Shown: piece after piece, positions 1-6,172 of the stretch
Layout: every line of letters starts with the position of its first letter
Numbering within the stretch: position 1 is the first letter of the stretch
Source: Pontimonas sp.
GTDB lineage: Bacteria > Actinomycetota > Actinomycetes > Actinomycetales > Microbacteriaceae
Reading direction: 5' to 3'
Length of the DNA: 8,110 nucleotides
Assembly: GCA_021741925.1 (NCBI GenBank)
Contig: JAIOWW010000047.1
Location: forward strand, 1 to 8,110
Translations under genes and position numbers: made by a program
The notes under the pieces: model-generated
Told to the model about the DNA's origin: nothing
Database searches by the model: none
What the model saw: only the letters and a program-made list of their open reading frames with translations

Positions 1-1
1 A

Positions 2-598
2 GGTTTACTGGCCTCCGCAGGTGTTTTGAGCGTTATTGGTGGTTTAGCCGCTCAGTCTGTGCTGGGCAACCTGTTCGCCGGCATCCAGCTGGCCTTCAGT
101 AACGCAATTCGTGTGGGCGACGTGGTGGTCGTGGAAGGCGAGTGGGGCACCATTGGAGAAATCACGCTCTCCTATGTCGTGGTTTACATCTGGGACGAAC
201 GCCGATTGATTGTTCCCTCTACCCACTTCACCAGTAGTTCCTTTGAGACCTGGACCCGGAAGTCCTCGAAGGTTCTGGGAACTGTCTATATGGACCTCGA
301 CTGGCGTGTGCCAGTTTCCCAGGTCCGCCGTGAATTTGATGCGTTCCTGAGGAAGAATCCCCTGTGGGACAAGCGAGCATCGAGCGTTCTCGTGACAGAC
401 GCAAGGGGTGGATATGTTCAGGTTCGTTTCCTGATCTCTGCGGAAGACTCCTCGAAACAGTGGGATCTGCGGTGTGAGGTCCGAGAGCACATGGTTACCT
501 GGCTCCAAAAGAATCACCCCGAAGCGCTCCCGGTCTCCCGGGTATACCTGGAGAATCCCAAGTCCCCTCGGAAAACTCGGATAAAGTCCACTCCGTGA
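2..598 (+). CDS. MscS-family mechanosensitive ion channel, C-terminal part (5' end outside window)
   Basis: This is a small-conductance mechanosensitive channel of the inner membrane, which releases solutes when membrane tension rises on osmotic downshift. The frame is open from base 2, so the gene begins upstream and the TTG at base 26 is internal. The 198 visible residues start inside the pore-lining helix, which is rich in Gly and Ala (GLLASAGVLSVIGGLAAQ, then LGNLFAGIQLAF). The beta domain follows (IRVGDVVVVEGEWGTIGEI, about residues 37-54), then YIWDERRLIVPSTHF (62-76) and an ETWTR motif (82-86). The W-D-x-R-R and xxWTR signatures fit the branch of the family that has a tryptophan-containing 'NWTR'-like element. 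The C-terminal alpha/beta region then ends in a basic tail (KSPRKTRIK). The stop codon overlaps the def start by 4 bp (GTGA), which suggests co-transcription. Family assignment is firm; the ion or solute preference cannot be read from the sequence. Confidence 0.93.
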   Translation, partial: GLLASAGVLSVIGGLAAQSVLGNLFAGIQLAFSNAIRVGDVVVVEGEWGTIGEITLSYVVVYIWDERRLIVPSTHFTSSSFETWTRKSSKVLGTVYMDLDWRVPVSQVRREFDAFLRKNPLWDKRASSVLVTDARGGYVQVRFLISAEDSSKQWDLRCEVREHMVTWLQKNHPEALPVSRVYLENPKSPRKTRIKSTP

Positions 599-1182
599 CG
601 ATTCGCCCCATACGCATCACAGGCGACCCGGTACTCCACTCCCCTGCAGCACCCGTCACCCGGTTCAATGACGAGCTACAGGAGCTTCTCATCGACATGG
701 TGGACACCATGCGCGCGGCACCCGGTGTAGGACTCGCCGCGCCCCAAATAGGCGTCTCTCAGCAAGTCTTCGTGTGGGAGTGGACCGACGATGACGGGAT
801 TCTCCAGCAGGGTGCCATCATCAACCCCACGCTCCAGGTTGGGCCTCTCGAAGGGAGAAAAGCTGACCCGGAAGCAGATCTCGAGGGTTGCCTCTCAGTA
901 CCTGACTTTCGTTTCCCCCTCACCCGGGCACCCAAGGTAGTTCTGCGTGGCACCACACCTCAGCAAACGGAGCTGCAGATAACAGCTGAGGGTTGGCTTG
1001 CCCGAATTTTTCAGCACGAGTTCGATCATCTCCAGGGATCTTTGTATATCGACAAGTTGCCCTGGCGCCAGAGAAGGGCTGCGCGGAAAGAAATTCGAGC
1101 TGAAGGCTTTGGTAGCCCCGGCCAATCCTGGCTTCCCGGTGTGGATGACTACGAGTCAGACCATGACGCCGAAGAAGCGTAA
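595..1182 (+). CDS. def: Peptide deformylase
   Basis: This cytoplasmic metalloenzyme removes the formyl group from the N-terminal formyl-methionine of nascent proteins. All three family motifs are present in the 195-residue product: GVGLAAPQIG (44-53), EGCLS (97-101) and HEFDH (141-145). Cys99, His141 and His145 should bind the metal, with Glu142 as the catalytic residue. The length is normal, with an Asp/Glu-rich C-terminal tail after about residue 160. The start is GTG at 595, inside the stop of the upstream channel gene. There is no strong Shine-Dalgarno, so translation is probably coupled to the upstream gene. The N-terminus (MTIRPIRITGDPVLHSPA) matches the usual start of the family. The 3' end overlaps the convergent azlD gene by 27 bp. 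Whether this is the only deformylase in the genome cannot be told from the window. Confidence 0.96.
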   Translation: MTIRPIRITGDPVLHSPAAPVTRFNDELQELLIDMVDTMRAAPGVGLAAPQIGVSQQVFVWEWTDDDGILQQGAIINPTLQVGPLEGRKADPEADLEGCLSVPDFRFPLTRAPKVVLRGTTPQQTELQITAEGWLARIFQHEFDHLQGSLYIDKLPWRQRRAARKEIRAEGFGSPGQSWLPGVDDYESDHDAEEA

Positions 1183-1470
1183 ACCCGCCGCCACCGCGCC
1201 TGCTGCCAGCAAGACAATGAGAAAAGGTGCTCGGAAGTAGAGCAGAATCGCCGCGACACCCACCGCAGGGACCCGGGCATCGAGGCTGACGCCCATCTCG
1301 GACTGCAAGGTTTGCGACATCACAAGGGAAGCCAACAGCGCAACCGTCACCAGACCGGCCACTCGAGACATCAAGGCACCCTCGACAAATCGCGGAGGAA
1401 CCAGGTAACCGAGGTTTTTCAGCACCCAGACCACCACTCCGGCTGCGATGAGTGCAATCCATATCGTCAT
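1156..1470 (-). CDS. azlD: AzlD-family branched-chain amino acid exporter, small subunit
   Basis: This is the small membrane subunit that pairs with AzlC to export branched-chain amino acids or analogues. The 104-residue product is almost wholly hydrophobic, with about four membrane segments near residues 3-19, 36-54, 66-81 and 82-101. The VLKNLGYLVPPRF stretch (16-28) corresponds to the conserved first loop of AzlD proteins. The size is typical of the family. The frame is open upstream of the ATG, but that part only shadows azlC. The ATG overlaps the azlC stop (ATGA), and an AGGGGG Shine-Dalgarno sits at 1478-1483, 7 bases away, so this start is well supported. The gene ends inside def on the opposite strand. 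The substrate is inferred from the family; close relatives of AzlCD have been linked to other small amino acids or analogues. Confidence 0.88.
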   Translation of the reverse strand: MTIWIALIAAGVVVWVLKNLGYLVPPRFVEGALMSRVAGLVTVALLASLVMSQTLQSEMGVSLDARVPAVGVAAILLYFRAPFLIVLLAAGAVAAGLRFFGVMV

Positions 1471-2192
1471 GAGTCTGCCCCCTCTGCGCGAGAGGGCGCG
1501 TGAGGCGCAACCCTGTGCCTGTATATAGCAAGGGCAATACCTACTGTTGCTGCCGCAAGAACGGGAATCCCCGGGGGTACGACAGGGATGAGCACTACAG
1601 TGACCGCCGCGGCCGCTATAGCAACAGCAATCGGCTCCTTGGAGGCCAGGCGGGGCCATAGAAGCCCCAGGAAAGCGGCAGCAGCCATGGCATCAAGACC
1701 CCAGGTGCGAACGTCACCCAATGCATCGCCCGCCAGCGCGCCCACCAGGGTTGTAAGATTCCATCCCGCGTACAACACGAGCGCGGTGGTCCAGAAACCG
1801 TGCCTCGCTGATTCCTGGTCCGTCTGAGCTACCGCCACCGCAGTGCTCTCATCCACCGTGAGATGGCCGGCTAACGCTCTCTTCCAAAAACCAGGGCCGA
1901 TAATCGGGGACATCCGAAGCGCATACAGGCCGTTTCGAAGACCCAGGAGACCGGCGGAGGCTATCGCGGCTCCAGCCGCCGCAACTCCCCCTGTCCCAAT
2001 AATCCCGATAAAGGCAATTTGGGATGCCCCCGAAAACATCAGAAGGCTCAACACCATTGTCTGCCAGACGCTGAATCCCAACGCAACGGACAACGCACCA
2101 AATGAAATGCCATTGAGCGACACCGCCAAGGCAACCTGAAATCCTTGAGCCCTCGCGCGACGGTTATGGGCGTCCTGAAACTCCTCAGTCAC
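1467..2192 (-). CDS. azlC: AzlC-family branched-chain amino acid exporter, large subunit
   Basis: This is the large integral membrane subunit of the AzlCD two-component amino acid exporter. The 241-residue product shows several AzlC hallmarks: the N-terminal SLNGISFGALSVALGFS region (25-41), MFSGASQIAFIG (52-63), LRNGLYAL (85-92), a VDES element (113-116) where the family has an acidic 'DE', GWNLTTLVGALAG (143-155) and a late GLDAMAAAAFLGLLWP segment (165-180). About six to seven membrane helices are expected, and the length is normal. The start is GTG at 2190-2192, lying 8 bp inside the 3' end of the histidine kinase gene, with only a modest AGGG upstream. Translational coupling to the kinase is therefore likely. 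The next in-frame Met (46) falls within a membrane segment and is too late. The 3' end overlaps azlD by 4 bp. Substrate choice among Leu, Ile, Val or analogues is inferred from the family only. Confidence 0.9.
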   Translation of the reverse strand: MTEEFQDAHNRRARAQGFQVALAVSLNGISFGALSVALGFSVWQTMVLSLLMFSGASQIAFIGIIGTGGVAAAGAAIASAGLLGLRNGLYALRMSPIIGPGFWKRALAGHLTVDESTAVAVAQTDQESARHGFWTTALVLYAGWNLTTLVGALAGDALGDVRTWGLDAMAAAAFLGLLWPRLASKEPIAVAIAAAAVTVVLIPVVPPGIPVLAAATVGIALAIYRHRVAPHAPSRAEGADS

Positions 2193-3093
2193 GAGACCCT
2201 GAGCTCTGGGTGTTCACCCCGTGCACACCGTTGTGGAACTTGAGAGTGGGGAACGCTGCGGAAACACTGAAGCCCACTCCGGGAACCCGGTGAGCGGAAA
2301 ACACCCCGCCAAACGTTTCAGTGCGTGTTTGCATCTCTTTCATCCCTCGGCCCGAGAGGATCTCAACGAGGGCCGCTTGGTCGTCCTCTATCGTGTATCC
2401 GGCATCGTCGGGGGACGTAAAGCGGCGCCTCGCGCGAATACCGTCGTCATCGACCCGCACGTGAAGTCCCTGTCCACTCCAGCTCATTCCCACTTTGACA
2501 GTGGTTCCAGGGCCCCCGTGTGCCCGCGTGTTATTGAGGCTCTCTTGCAGAATGCGGAAGATTGCCAGTTCCGCACTGGGAGTAATCGGGAATGGCGTGC
2601 CACTCTCTTCAAACTTGACCGCTATTCCCGACTCGTTCATGGCCTCGAAGAGGTCATGAATCGACACCAGACTCGGGAGGTTCGCCACTTCCTCCGCCCC
2701 ATCGCGAGACACATTGACAACTCGTCGAATGTCGCTGAGAACCGCTCTCGCCGAATCTGCGATTGCCTCCGCCGCTCTGGAGGCCACTTGAGGGTCAGAC
2801 ACTGCGGTGAATTTCGCTCCCTCAGCTTGGGAAATCAAGCTGGTCAGGGTGGCTGCGGCGGCATCATGGACTTCACTGATTACGCGCATCCGATCAGCCT
2901 GCTCGGCAAGCTTCACTTCGAGCTCGGACTTTTCCACATAGCCCTCAAACGCGGTGTCGAGAGAGGCTTGAGACGGCTCCGAGGAAGACCTCCAACGCAG
3001 AGTAAGCACGACGATCAGACCAAGCGCGATGACCAACAAACCCGCCAGTGTCGGAATCAGCCAGATGGACTGGGTTGCCAGAAAGTCTGACAT
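2185..3093 (-). CDS. Sensor histidine kinase, NarL/DegS-like (HisKA_3 type), one membrane helix
   Basis: This membrane-anchored kinase would autophosphorylate on His and pass the phosphate to a response regulator, usually of the LuxR/NarL type. The 302-residue product has a single N-terminal membrane helix (about 11-32) with almost no extracellular domain. A helical segment (43-75) leads to the dimerisation motif RVISEVHDAAAATL (70-83), where His76 is the likely phosphoacceptor. The ATPase domain shows an N-box QESLNN (183-188), a D-box VDDDG (214-218) and a G-box GRGMKEM (248-254). About 30 residues separate the D- and G-boxes, longer than the compact form usual in this family. The ATG has a good AGGAAAGGGA Shine-Dalgarno. 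The gene lies 41 bp after tRNA-Asn and overlaps azlC by 8 bp. No response regulator is visible on either side, so the partner and signal are unknown. With no outer sensor domain, it may sense the membrane, an internal signal or a partner protein. Confidence 0.87.
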   Translation of the reverse strand: MSDFLATQSIWLIPTLAGLLVIALGLIVVLTLRWRSSSEPSQASLDTAFEGYVEKSELEVKLAEQADRMRVISEVHDAAAATLTSLISQAEGAKFTAVSDPQVASRAAEAIADSARAVLSDIRRVVNVSRDGAEEVANLPSLVSIHDLFEAMNESGIAVKFEESGTPFPITPSAELAIFRILQESLNNTRAHGGPGTTVKVGMSWSGQGLHVRVDDDGIRARRRFTSPDDAGYTIEDDQAALVEILSGRGMKEMQTRTETFGGVFSAHRVPGVGFSVSAAFPTLKFHNGVHGVNTQSSGSRD

Positions 3094-3097
3094 GAGT

Positions 3098-3106
3098 CCC
3101 TTTCCT
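3098..3106 (-). promoter_or_regulatory. Shine-Dalgarno for the histidine kinase
   Basis: On the - strand, AGGAAAGGG ends 4 bases before the kinase ATG, and its AGGA portion sits at a normal distance. It supports this ATG as the start and shows that the kinase can be translated independently, although it follows a tRNA gene. Confidence 0.6.
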
Positions 3107-3134
3107 ATGGGCGTTGCTGGAGGAGGAGTTCTTG

Positions 3135-3207
3135 CTCCTCGACTTGGACTCGAACCAAGAACCTACCGGTTAACAGCCGGTTGCTCTGCCAATTGAGCTA
3201 TCGAGGA
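3135..3207 (-). tRNA. tRNA-Asn, anticodon GTT
   Basis: The 73-nt gene folds into a full cloverleaf. The acceptor strands are TCCTCGA and TCGAGGA (7 perfect pairs), the D-stem is GCTC/GAGC around AATTGGCA, and the anticodon stem is ACCGG/CCGGT. The anticodon loop is CTGTTAA, with GTT at 3172-3174. The T-arm is CTTGG-TTCGAGT-CCAAG. The discriminator base is G, as is usual for bacterial tRNA-Asn. CCA is not encoded (the next bases are CAA), so it must be added by the nucleotidyltransferase. The gene lies between the hydroxyacid dehydrogenase and the histidine kinase on the same strand. No terminator follows it, so a transcript may continue into the kinase. Confidence 0.97.
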
Positions 3208-3225
3208 TTACGACGCTAAGCCACG

Positions 3226-3234
3226 ATGCTACCA
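3226..3234 (-). promoter_or_regulatory. Possible extended -10 promoter element for tRNA-Asn
   Basis: On the - strand, TGG followed by TAGCAT resembles an extended -10 box (TGn plus TAnnAT). It would place the transcript start about 12 bases before the tRNA. No good -35 box lies at the expected distance. Together with the absence of a terminator after the dehydrogenase, this leaves open whether the tRNA has its own promoter or is cut from a dnaG-operon transcript. The surrounding 58-bp gap (3208-3265) contains nothing else recognisable. Confidence 0.3.
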
Positions 3235-3265
3235 GAGCACCACGCGCCGTTTTCGCCCTCTCAGG

Positions 3266-4258
3266 CTAGTAGCCAGCCTCCACATCGACAACACCGACCA
3301 TGGTCTTACCTTCCACATAAGCAGCCACATTGGCGCTAATCCGCCGCGCCAGTAAGGGCTGCGTCATGGGCGGAGTATCGGCCGAATGTGACGTGATTAC
3401 GATTCTCCTCTCCTGCCAGATGGGGTGGTCATCGGGGAAGGGTTCGGGGTCCATGACGTCCAACCCCGCACCAAAAAGATCCCCTGTCGTCACAGCCTTC
3501 AGGACCGCCTCCTCATCCACCAACGAACCGCGGGCAATATTGACAAGCACCGCGTGATGGGGAAGAAGTGCAAGCTCTCGCTCACCGATGACGTGTGCAG
3601 TGTCGGTTGTCGCCGCAGCAGCAACAATTACCGCATCGGCGTCAGGCAGGAGGTCATGGAGGTGCTCCGCTGAAACAGTCCGTGATGCACCGGGGACATC
3701 GCCGCCACTGCGCCTGACAACACTGACGCGCGGCCGAAAAGGTGCCACCAAGTCTAAAAAGGCGCGGGCGACACCACCGGCGCCAAGAAGGACGATGTGC
3801 CGACCAAAGAGCGACATGCCTGTTCGCTCTTGCTGCCAGTGAGCGTCACGAGCTTTGCGCGGCAGCTCCCGCAGCGTCCCTAAAAGCAAGGCTAAAGCGT
3901 GCTCCGCGACGGGCTCTGAATACGCACCCTTGGCGGAGGTCACCACAGGTCGATGCGCTTGGGGGGACGCAGCGATCTTCGCTAGGACTGAGGCAAAAGC
4001 ATCGACGCCGGCCCAGGGTAATTGAATCCACTCGATCCCGGGGAAACTATCCAGAATCTCCTGGAGCGCTTCGGCTCCACTCGGGCTCACCCAGAGCAAA
4101 CCCTTTGTCGTGTGATCGAGTGGCTGGAGTGTGCCCCCTCCCTCGCTGACGGCCGACACAAACATCTCAGTGGTGAAGGGCTCCATCGACACCGGTCCGC
4201 CTAGCAAAGGGGGGTGTGGTAGCGAGTCACCACTCCAGTCGTTGTGTTGAATGCCCAT
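3266..4258 (-). CDS. D-isomer-specific 2-hydroxyacid dehydrogenase, probably NADP(H)-dependent
   Basis: This cytoplasmic oxidoreductase interconverts a 2-oxo acid and a D-2-hydroxy acid; glyoxylate or hydroxypyruvate reduction is one possibility. The 330-residue product has the substrate-binding region with WAGVD (82-86), a Rossmann motif GAGGVA (159-164), NIARGSLVDEE (240-250) with the substrate-binding Arg243, GLDVMDPEP (265-273) with Glu272, and ITSHSADT (288-295) with the catalytic His291. Arginines 182-183 occupy the end of the second nucleotide-binding strand, where NAD-preferring members carry Asp, which suggests NADP(H). The ATG shares one base with the dnaG stop (TAATG), pointing to coupled translation. 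A later Met25 is possible, but starting there would remove the residues that look like the first beta-strand (about 15-23), so the first ATG is preferred. The exact substrate cannot be told. The ATG has no strong Shine-Dalgarno of its own. Confidence 0.88.
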   Translation of the reverse strand: MGIQHNDWSGDSLPHPPLLGGPVSMEPFTTEMFVSAVSEGGGTLQPLDHTTKGLLWVSPSGAEALQEILDSFPGIEWIQLPWAGVDAFASVLAKIAASPQAHRPVVTSAKGAYSEPVAEHALALLLGTLRELPRKARDAHWQQERTGMSLFGRHIVLLGAGGVARAFLDLVAPFRPRVSVVRRSGGDVPGASRTVSAEHLHDLLPDADAVIVAAAATTDTAHVIGERELALLPHHAVLVNIARGSLVDEEAVLKAVTTGDLFGAGLDVMDPEPFPDDHPIWQERRIVITSHSADTPPMTQPLLARRISANVAAYVEGKTMVGVVDVEAGY

Positions 4259-6111
4259 TAGTCGTCGCGCAATTCTCGACGCCTAGCTTCAATTCTGACC
4301 AATTGCTCCTGGACCACACGGTGGGCCGCAGGGTCAGCCTCAGCATCCGTCCGCTGAAGAGTACTCATCAATTCAGCCTTCTGTCGCAGGAGGTCTCGAT
4401 CTAACAGTGTCGCAGTGACACCGAGGCAATATCTCTCCGTCTGGGCCTTGCTCTCGGGCAGTGGGGCAACGGAGAGCTGGCCGACCAGAGGTTGAAGGGC
4501 TTCGGGCGTCTCCGCGGTCACCCGCGACACCCACGCGCCCTCCCGGTACTGGTCGAAGACCGAGAGCATGGCATCGCGCACTAAGGCCAGTGCCGCGTGG
4601 GAGAACTGAGTCGATAAGACCGCGGTGGCACGCTCGGCGGGAACGACATCAGGGTGTTGGAGCAACACCATCAACACGTCTCTTTCCAGAGTGGTGACGG
4701 GGTCCTTCGAGAGTGACTCCATTGTGTAGGGCTTATCGCGCTCTGGCGCAGGGGCTGTCGGTGATGTTGCTGGAGTGGTGTTTGTGGCTCCCGCCCGAAT
4801 CTCTCGCAGGACATCATCGGGGTTCATCCCCAGCCATCCCGCCAATTCCCTTGCATAGCCGTCTCGGATTACTCGGTCTCTAATCTTGGAGACCACGGGG
4901 GCTGCTGCACGCAGCGCCAGCGTTCGCCCTTCCACGGTGTTCAAGTCACACTGGTCCATAACCTGTTTGATCATGAATTCATACATCGGCCTGCGATGCG
5001 CAATGACTTCTCGGAGGGCCTCATCGCCTTTGGTGATCCGCACATCACAGGGATCCAGGCCTTCCGGGGGAACGGCAACAAACGTCTGTGCCGCAAAGCG
5101 GGATTCTTCCGCAAAGGCCCGTGATGCAGCCTTCTGGCCGGCCTCATCCGGGTCGAAGGTGAAGATGACCTCCCCTTTTGTGGCTTGTGCGGGGTCATCG
5201 GAGTCCCCGAGGACTCTGCGCACCACGGTGACGTGGTCTCCACCGAATGCCGTGCCACAGGTCGCCACAGCGGTGGTAATTCCCGCCAAGTGACAGGCCA
5301 TCACGTCGGTGTAGCCCTCGACTATGACGACCTGTCGCTGCTTCGCGATATCGCGCTTGGCAAGATCCAAGCCATAGAGAACACGGGACTTGTGATACAC
5401 CGCTGTCTCCGGAGTGTTCAGGTATTTCGGACCCTGATCGTCCTCGCGGAGCTTTCTCGCCCCAAACCCAATGGTTTGACCCGTAACATCTCTAATTGGC
5501 CACACCAGTCGCCCTCGGAAACGGTCGTAGACGCCTCGGTCTCCCTGGGAGACCAGCCCCGCATCCAGAAGCTCCTGAATGGTGAAACCCGCCGCAACGA
5601 GGTGTTTGGAGAGCGCGTCATAAGACGCGGGCGCATAGCCCACCCCAAAACGCTCCGCTGCCAAAGCGTCGAAACCACGTTCACCGAGGAATGTGCGCCC
5701 GAGTTCCGCCTCTGGCTTTCCCAAGTGCTCCCGGAAGAACTTTTCTGCGGCTTGGTTAGCGGCATACAAACGTGCCCGGTTTCCCGCCGGCGCGCCACCG
5801 CTACCCTCTTCATAAGTCAGCTGGTACCCGACCCGCTCGGCAAGACGCTCTACGGCCTCTTGAAAACTCAGGTGATCGATTTTCTGCAAGAAACTATAAA
5901 CATCTCCACCCTCGCCACAGCCAAAACAGTGATAAAACCCTGCTTGGGGGCGAACGTGAAAACTAGGGCTTCGCTCATCATGAAACGGGCATAGCCCCTT
6001 CATCGAGCCGACACCTGCGGACTTGAGCGTCACATAATCCCCGACGACATCGGCGATGTTGACGCGCTGGCGCACCTCATCGATGTCTCCGCGCTTAATC
6101 AACCCCGCCAC
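4258..6111 (-). CDS. dnaG: DNA primase
   Basis: DnaG makes the RNA primers for Okazaki fragments and works with the DnaB helicase at the replication fork. The 617-residue product is full length. The N-terminal CHC2 zinc domain has CPFH (41-44) and CFGC (62-65), giving the ligands Cys41, His44, Cys62 and Cys65. The catalytic core has the conserved RFRGRLVWPI stretch (197-206) and IGFGARKL (214-221). The TOPRIM domain has EGYTDVMA (265-272) with Glu265, and FDPDEAG (319-325) with Asp320 and Asp322. A Pro/Thr/Ala-rich linker (about 441-460) leads to the C-terminal helicase-binding domain. The start is GTG at 6109-6111, because an in-frame TAG lies three codons upstream and MAGLIKRGDIDEVRQR is the typical N-terminus. 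No Shine-Dalgarno is visible, so the mRNA may be leaderless. The gene follows dgt after 61 bp, an order seen in other actinobacteria. Confidence 0.97.
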   Translation of the reverse strand: MAGLIKRGDIDEVRQRVNIADVVGDYVTLKSAGVGSMKGLCPFHDERSPSFHVRPQAGFYHCFGCGEGGDVYSFLQKIDHLSFQEAVERLAERVGYQLTYEEGSGGAPAGNRARLYAANQAAEKFFREHLGKPEAELGRTFLGERGFDALAAERFGVGYAPASYDALSKHLVAAGFTIQELLDAGLVSQGDRGVYDRFRGRLVWPIRDVTGQTIGFGARKLREDDQGPKYLNTPETAVYHKSRVLYGLDLAKRDIAKQRQVVIVEGYTDVMACHLAGITTAVATCGTAFGGDHVTVVRRVLGDSDDPAQATKGEVIFTFDPDEAGQKAASRAFAEESRFAAQTFVAVPPEGLDPCDVRITKGDEALREVIAHRRPMYEFMIKQVMDQCDLNTVEGRTLALRAAAPVVSKIRDRVIRDGYARELAGWLGMNPDDVLREIRAGATNTTPATSPTAPAPERDKPYTMESLSKDPVTTLERDVLMVLLQHPDVVPAERATAVLSTQFSHAALALVRDAMLSVFDQYREGAWVSRVTAETPEALQPLVGQLSVAPLPESKAQTERYCLGVTATLLDRDLLRQKAELMSTLQRTDAEADPAAHRVVQEQLVRIEARRRELRDD

Positions 6112-6117
6112 ATCGCC

Positions 6118-6123
6118 AGTCTA
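6118..6123 (-). promoter_or_regulatory. Candidate -10 box of a leaderless dnaG promoter
   Basis: On the - strand, TAGACT fits the actinobacterial -10 pattern TAnnnT. If transcription begins at the G of the dnaG GTG, the box sits exactly at -12 to -7. dnaG lacks a Shine-Dalgarno, so the two observations agree. No clear -35 box is present, which is common for this promoter class. The rest of the dgt-dnaG gap (6112-6172) shows no convincing terminator; only tiny inverted repeats are present. Confidence 0.4.
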
Positions 6124-6172
6124 GTTAGACAGCGCCTGTGGCACATGTGGTGAGAACGGAGGTGTGAAGAAC

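Noticed and set aside
26..28. TTG as a start codon for the channel gene
   Set aside because: The frame is open to the window edge, and the upstream codons (GLLASAGV) continue the conserved pore helix, so the gene is simply truncated by the window.
920..1537. A 205-codon - strand frame across the def/azlD junction
   Set aside because: It overlaps two real genes in other frames and its translation is low-complexity Arg/Gly/Cys-rich sequence.
1471..1659. N-terminal extension of azlD upstream of its ATG
   Set aside because: The extra residues lie within azlC, read in another frame, and are Cys/Arg/Gly-rich. The ATG at 1470 has a Shine-Dalgarno and gives a normal AzlD length.
2221..3090. A 289-codon open frame on the + strand opposite almost the whole histidine kinase gene
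   Set aside because: It is antisense to a well-supported kinase, its translation shows no recognisable family, and it is rich in Arg, His and Ser, as is typical of shadow frames in GC-rich DNA.
3135..3207. tRNA-Asn as a mobile element attachment site
   Set aside because: No integrase gene and no repeat of the tRNA 3' end were seen nearby; the flanking genes look like ordinary chromosomal genes.
3208..3265. Possible terminator after the dehydrogenase gene
   Set aside because: No stable GC-rich stem followed by a T-run is present on the - strand.
5185..5994. A 269-codon open frame on the + strand opposite dnaG
   Set aside because: dnaG has all catalytic motifs on the other strand. The antisense product has no domain signature and looks like a by-product of codon bias.
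6112..6172. Short inverted repeats in the dgt-dnaG gap (ACAG/CTGT and TCTA/TAGA)
   Set aside because: The stems are only about 4 bp with no T-run, too weak to call a terminator or operator.
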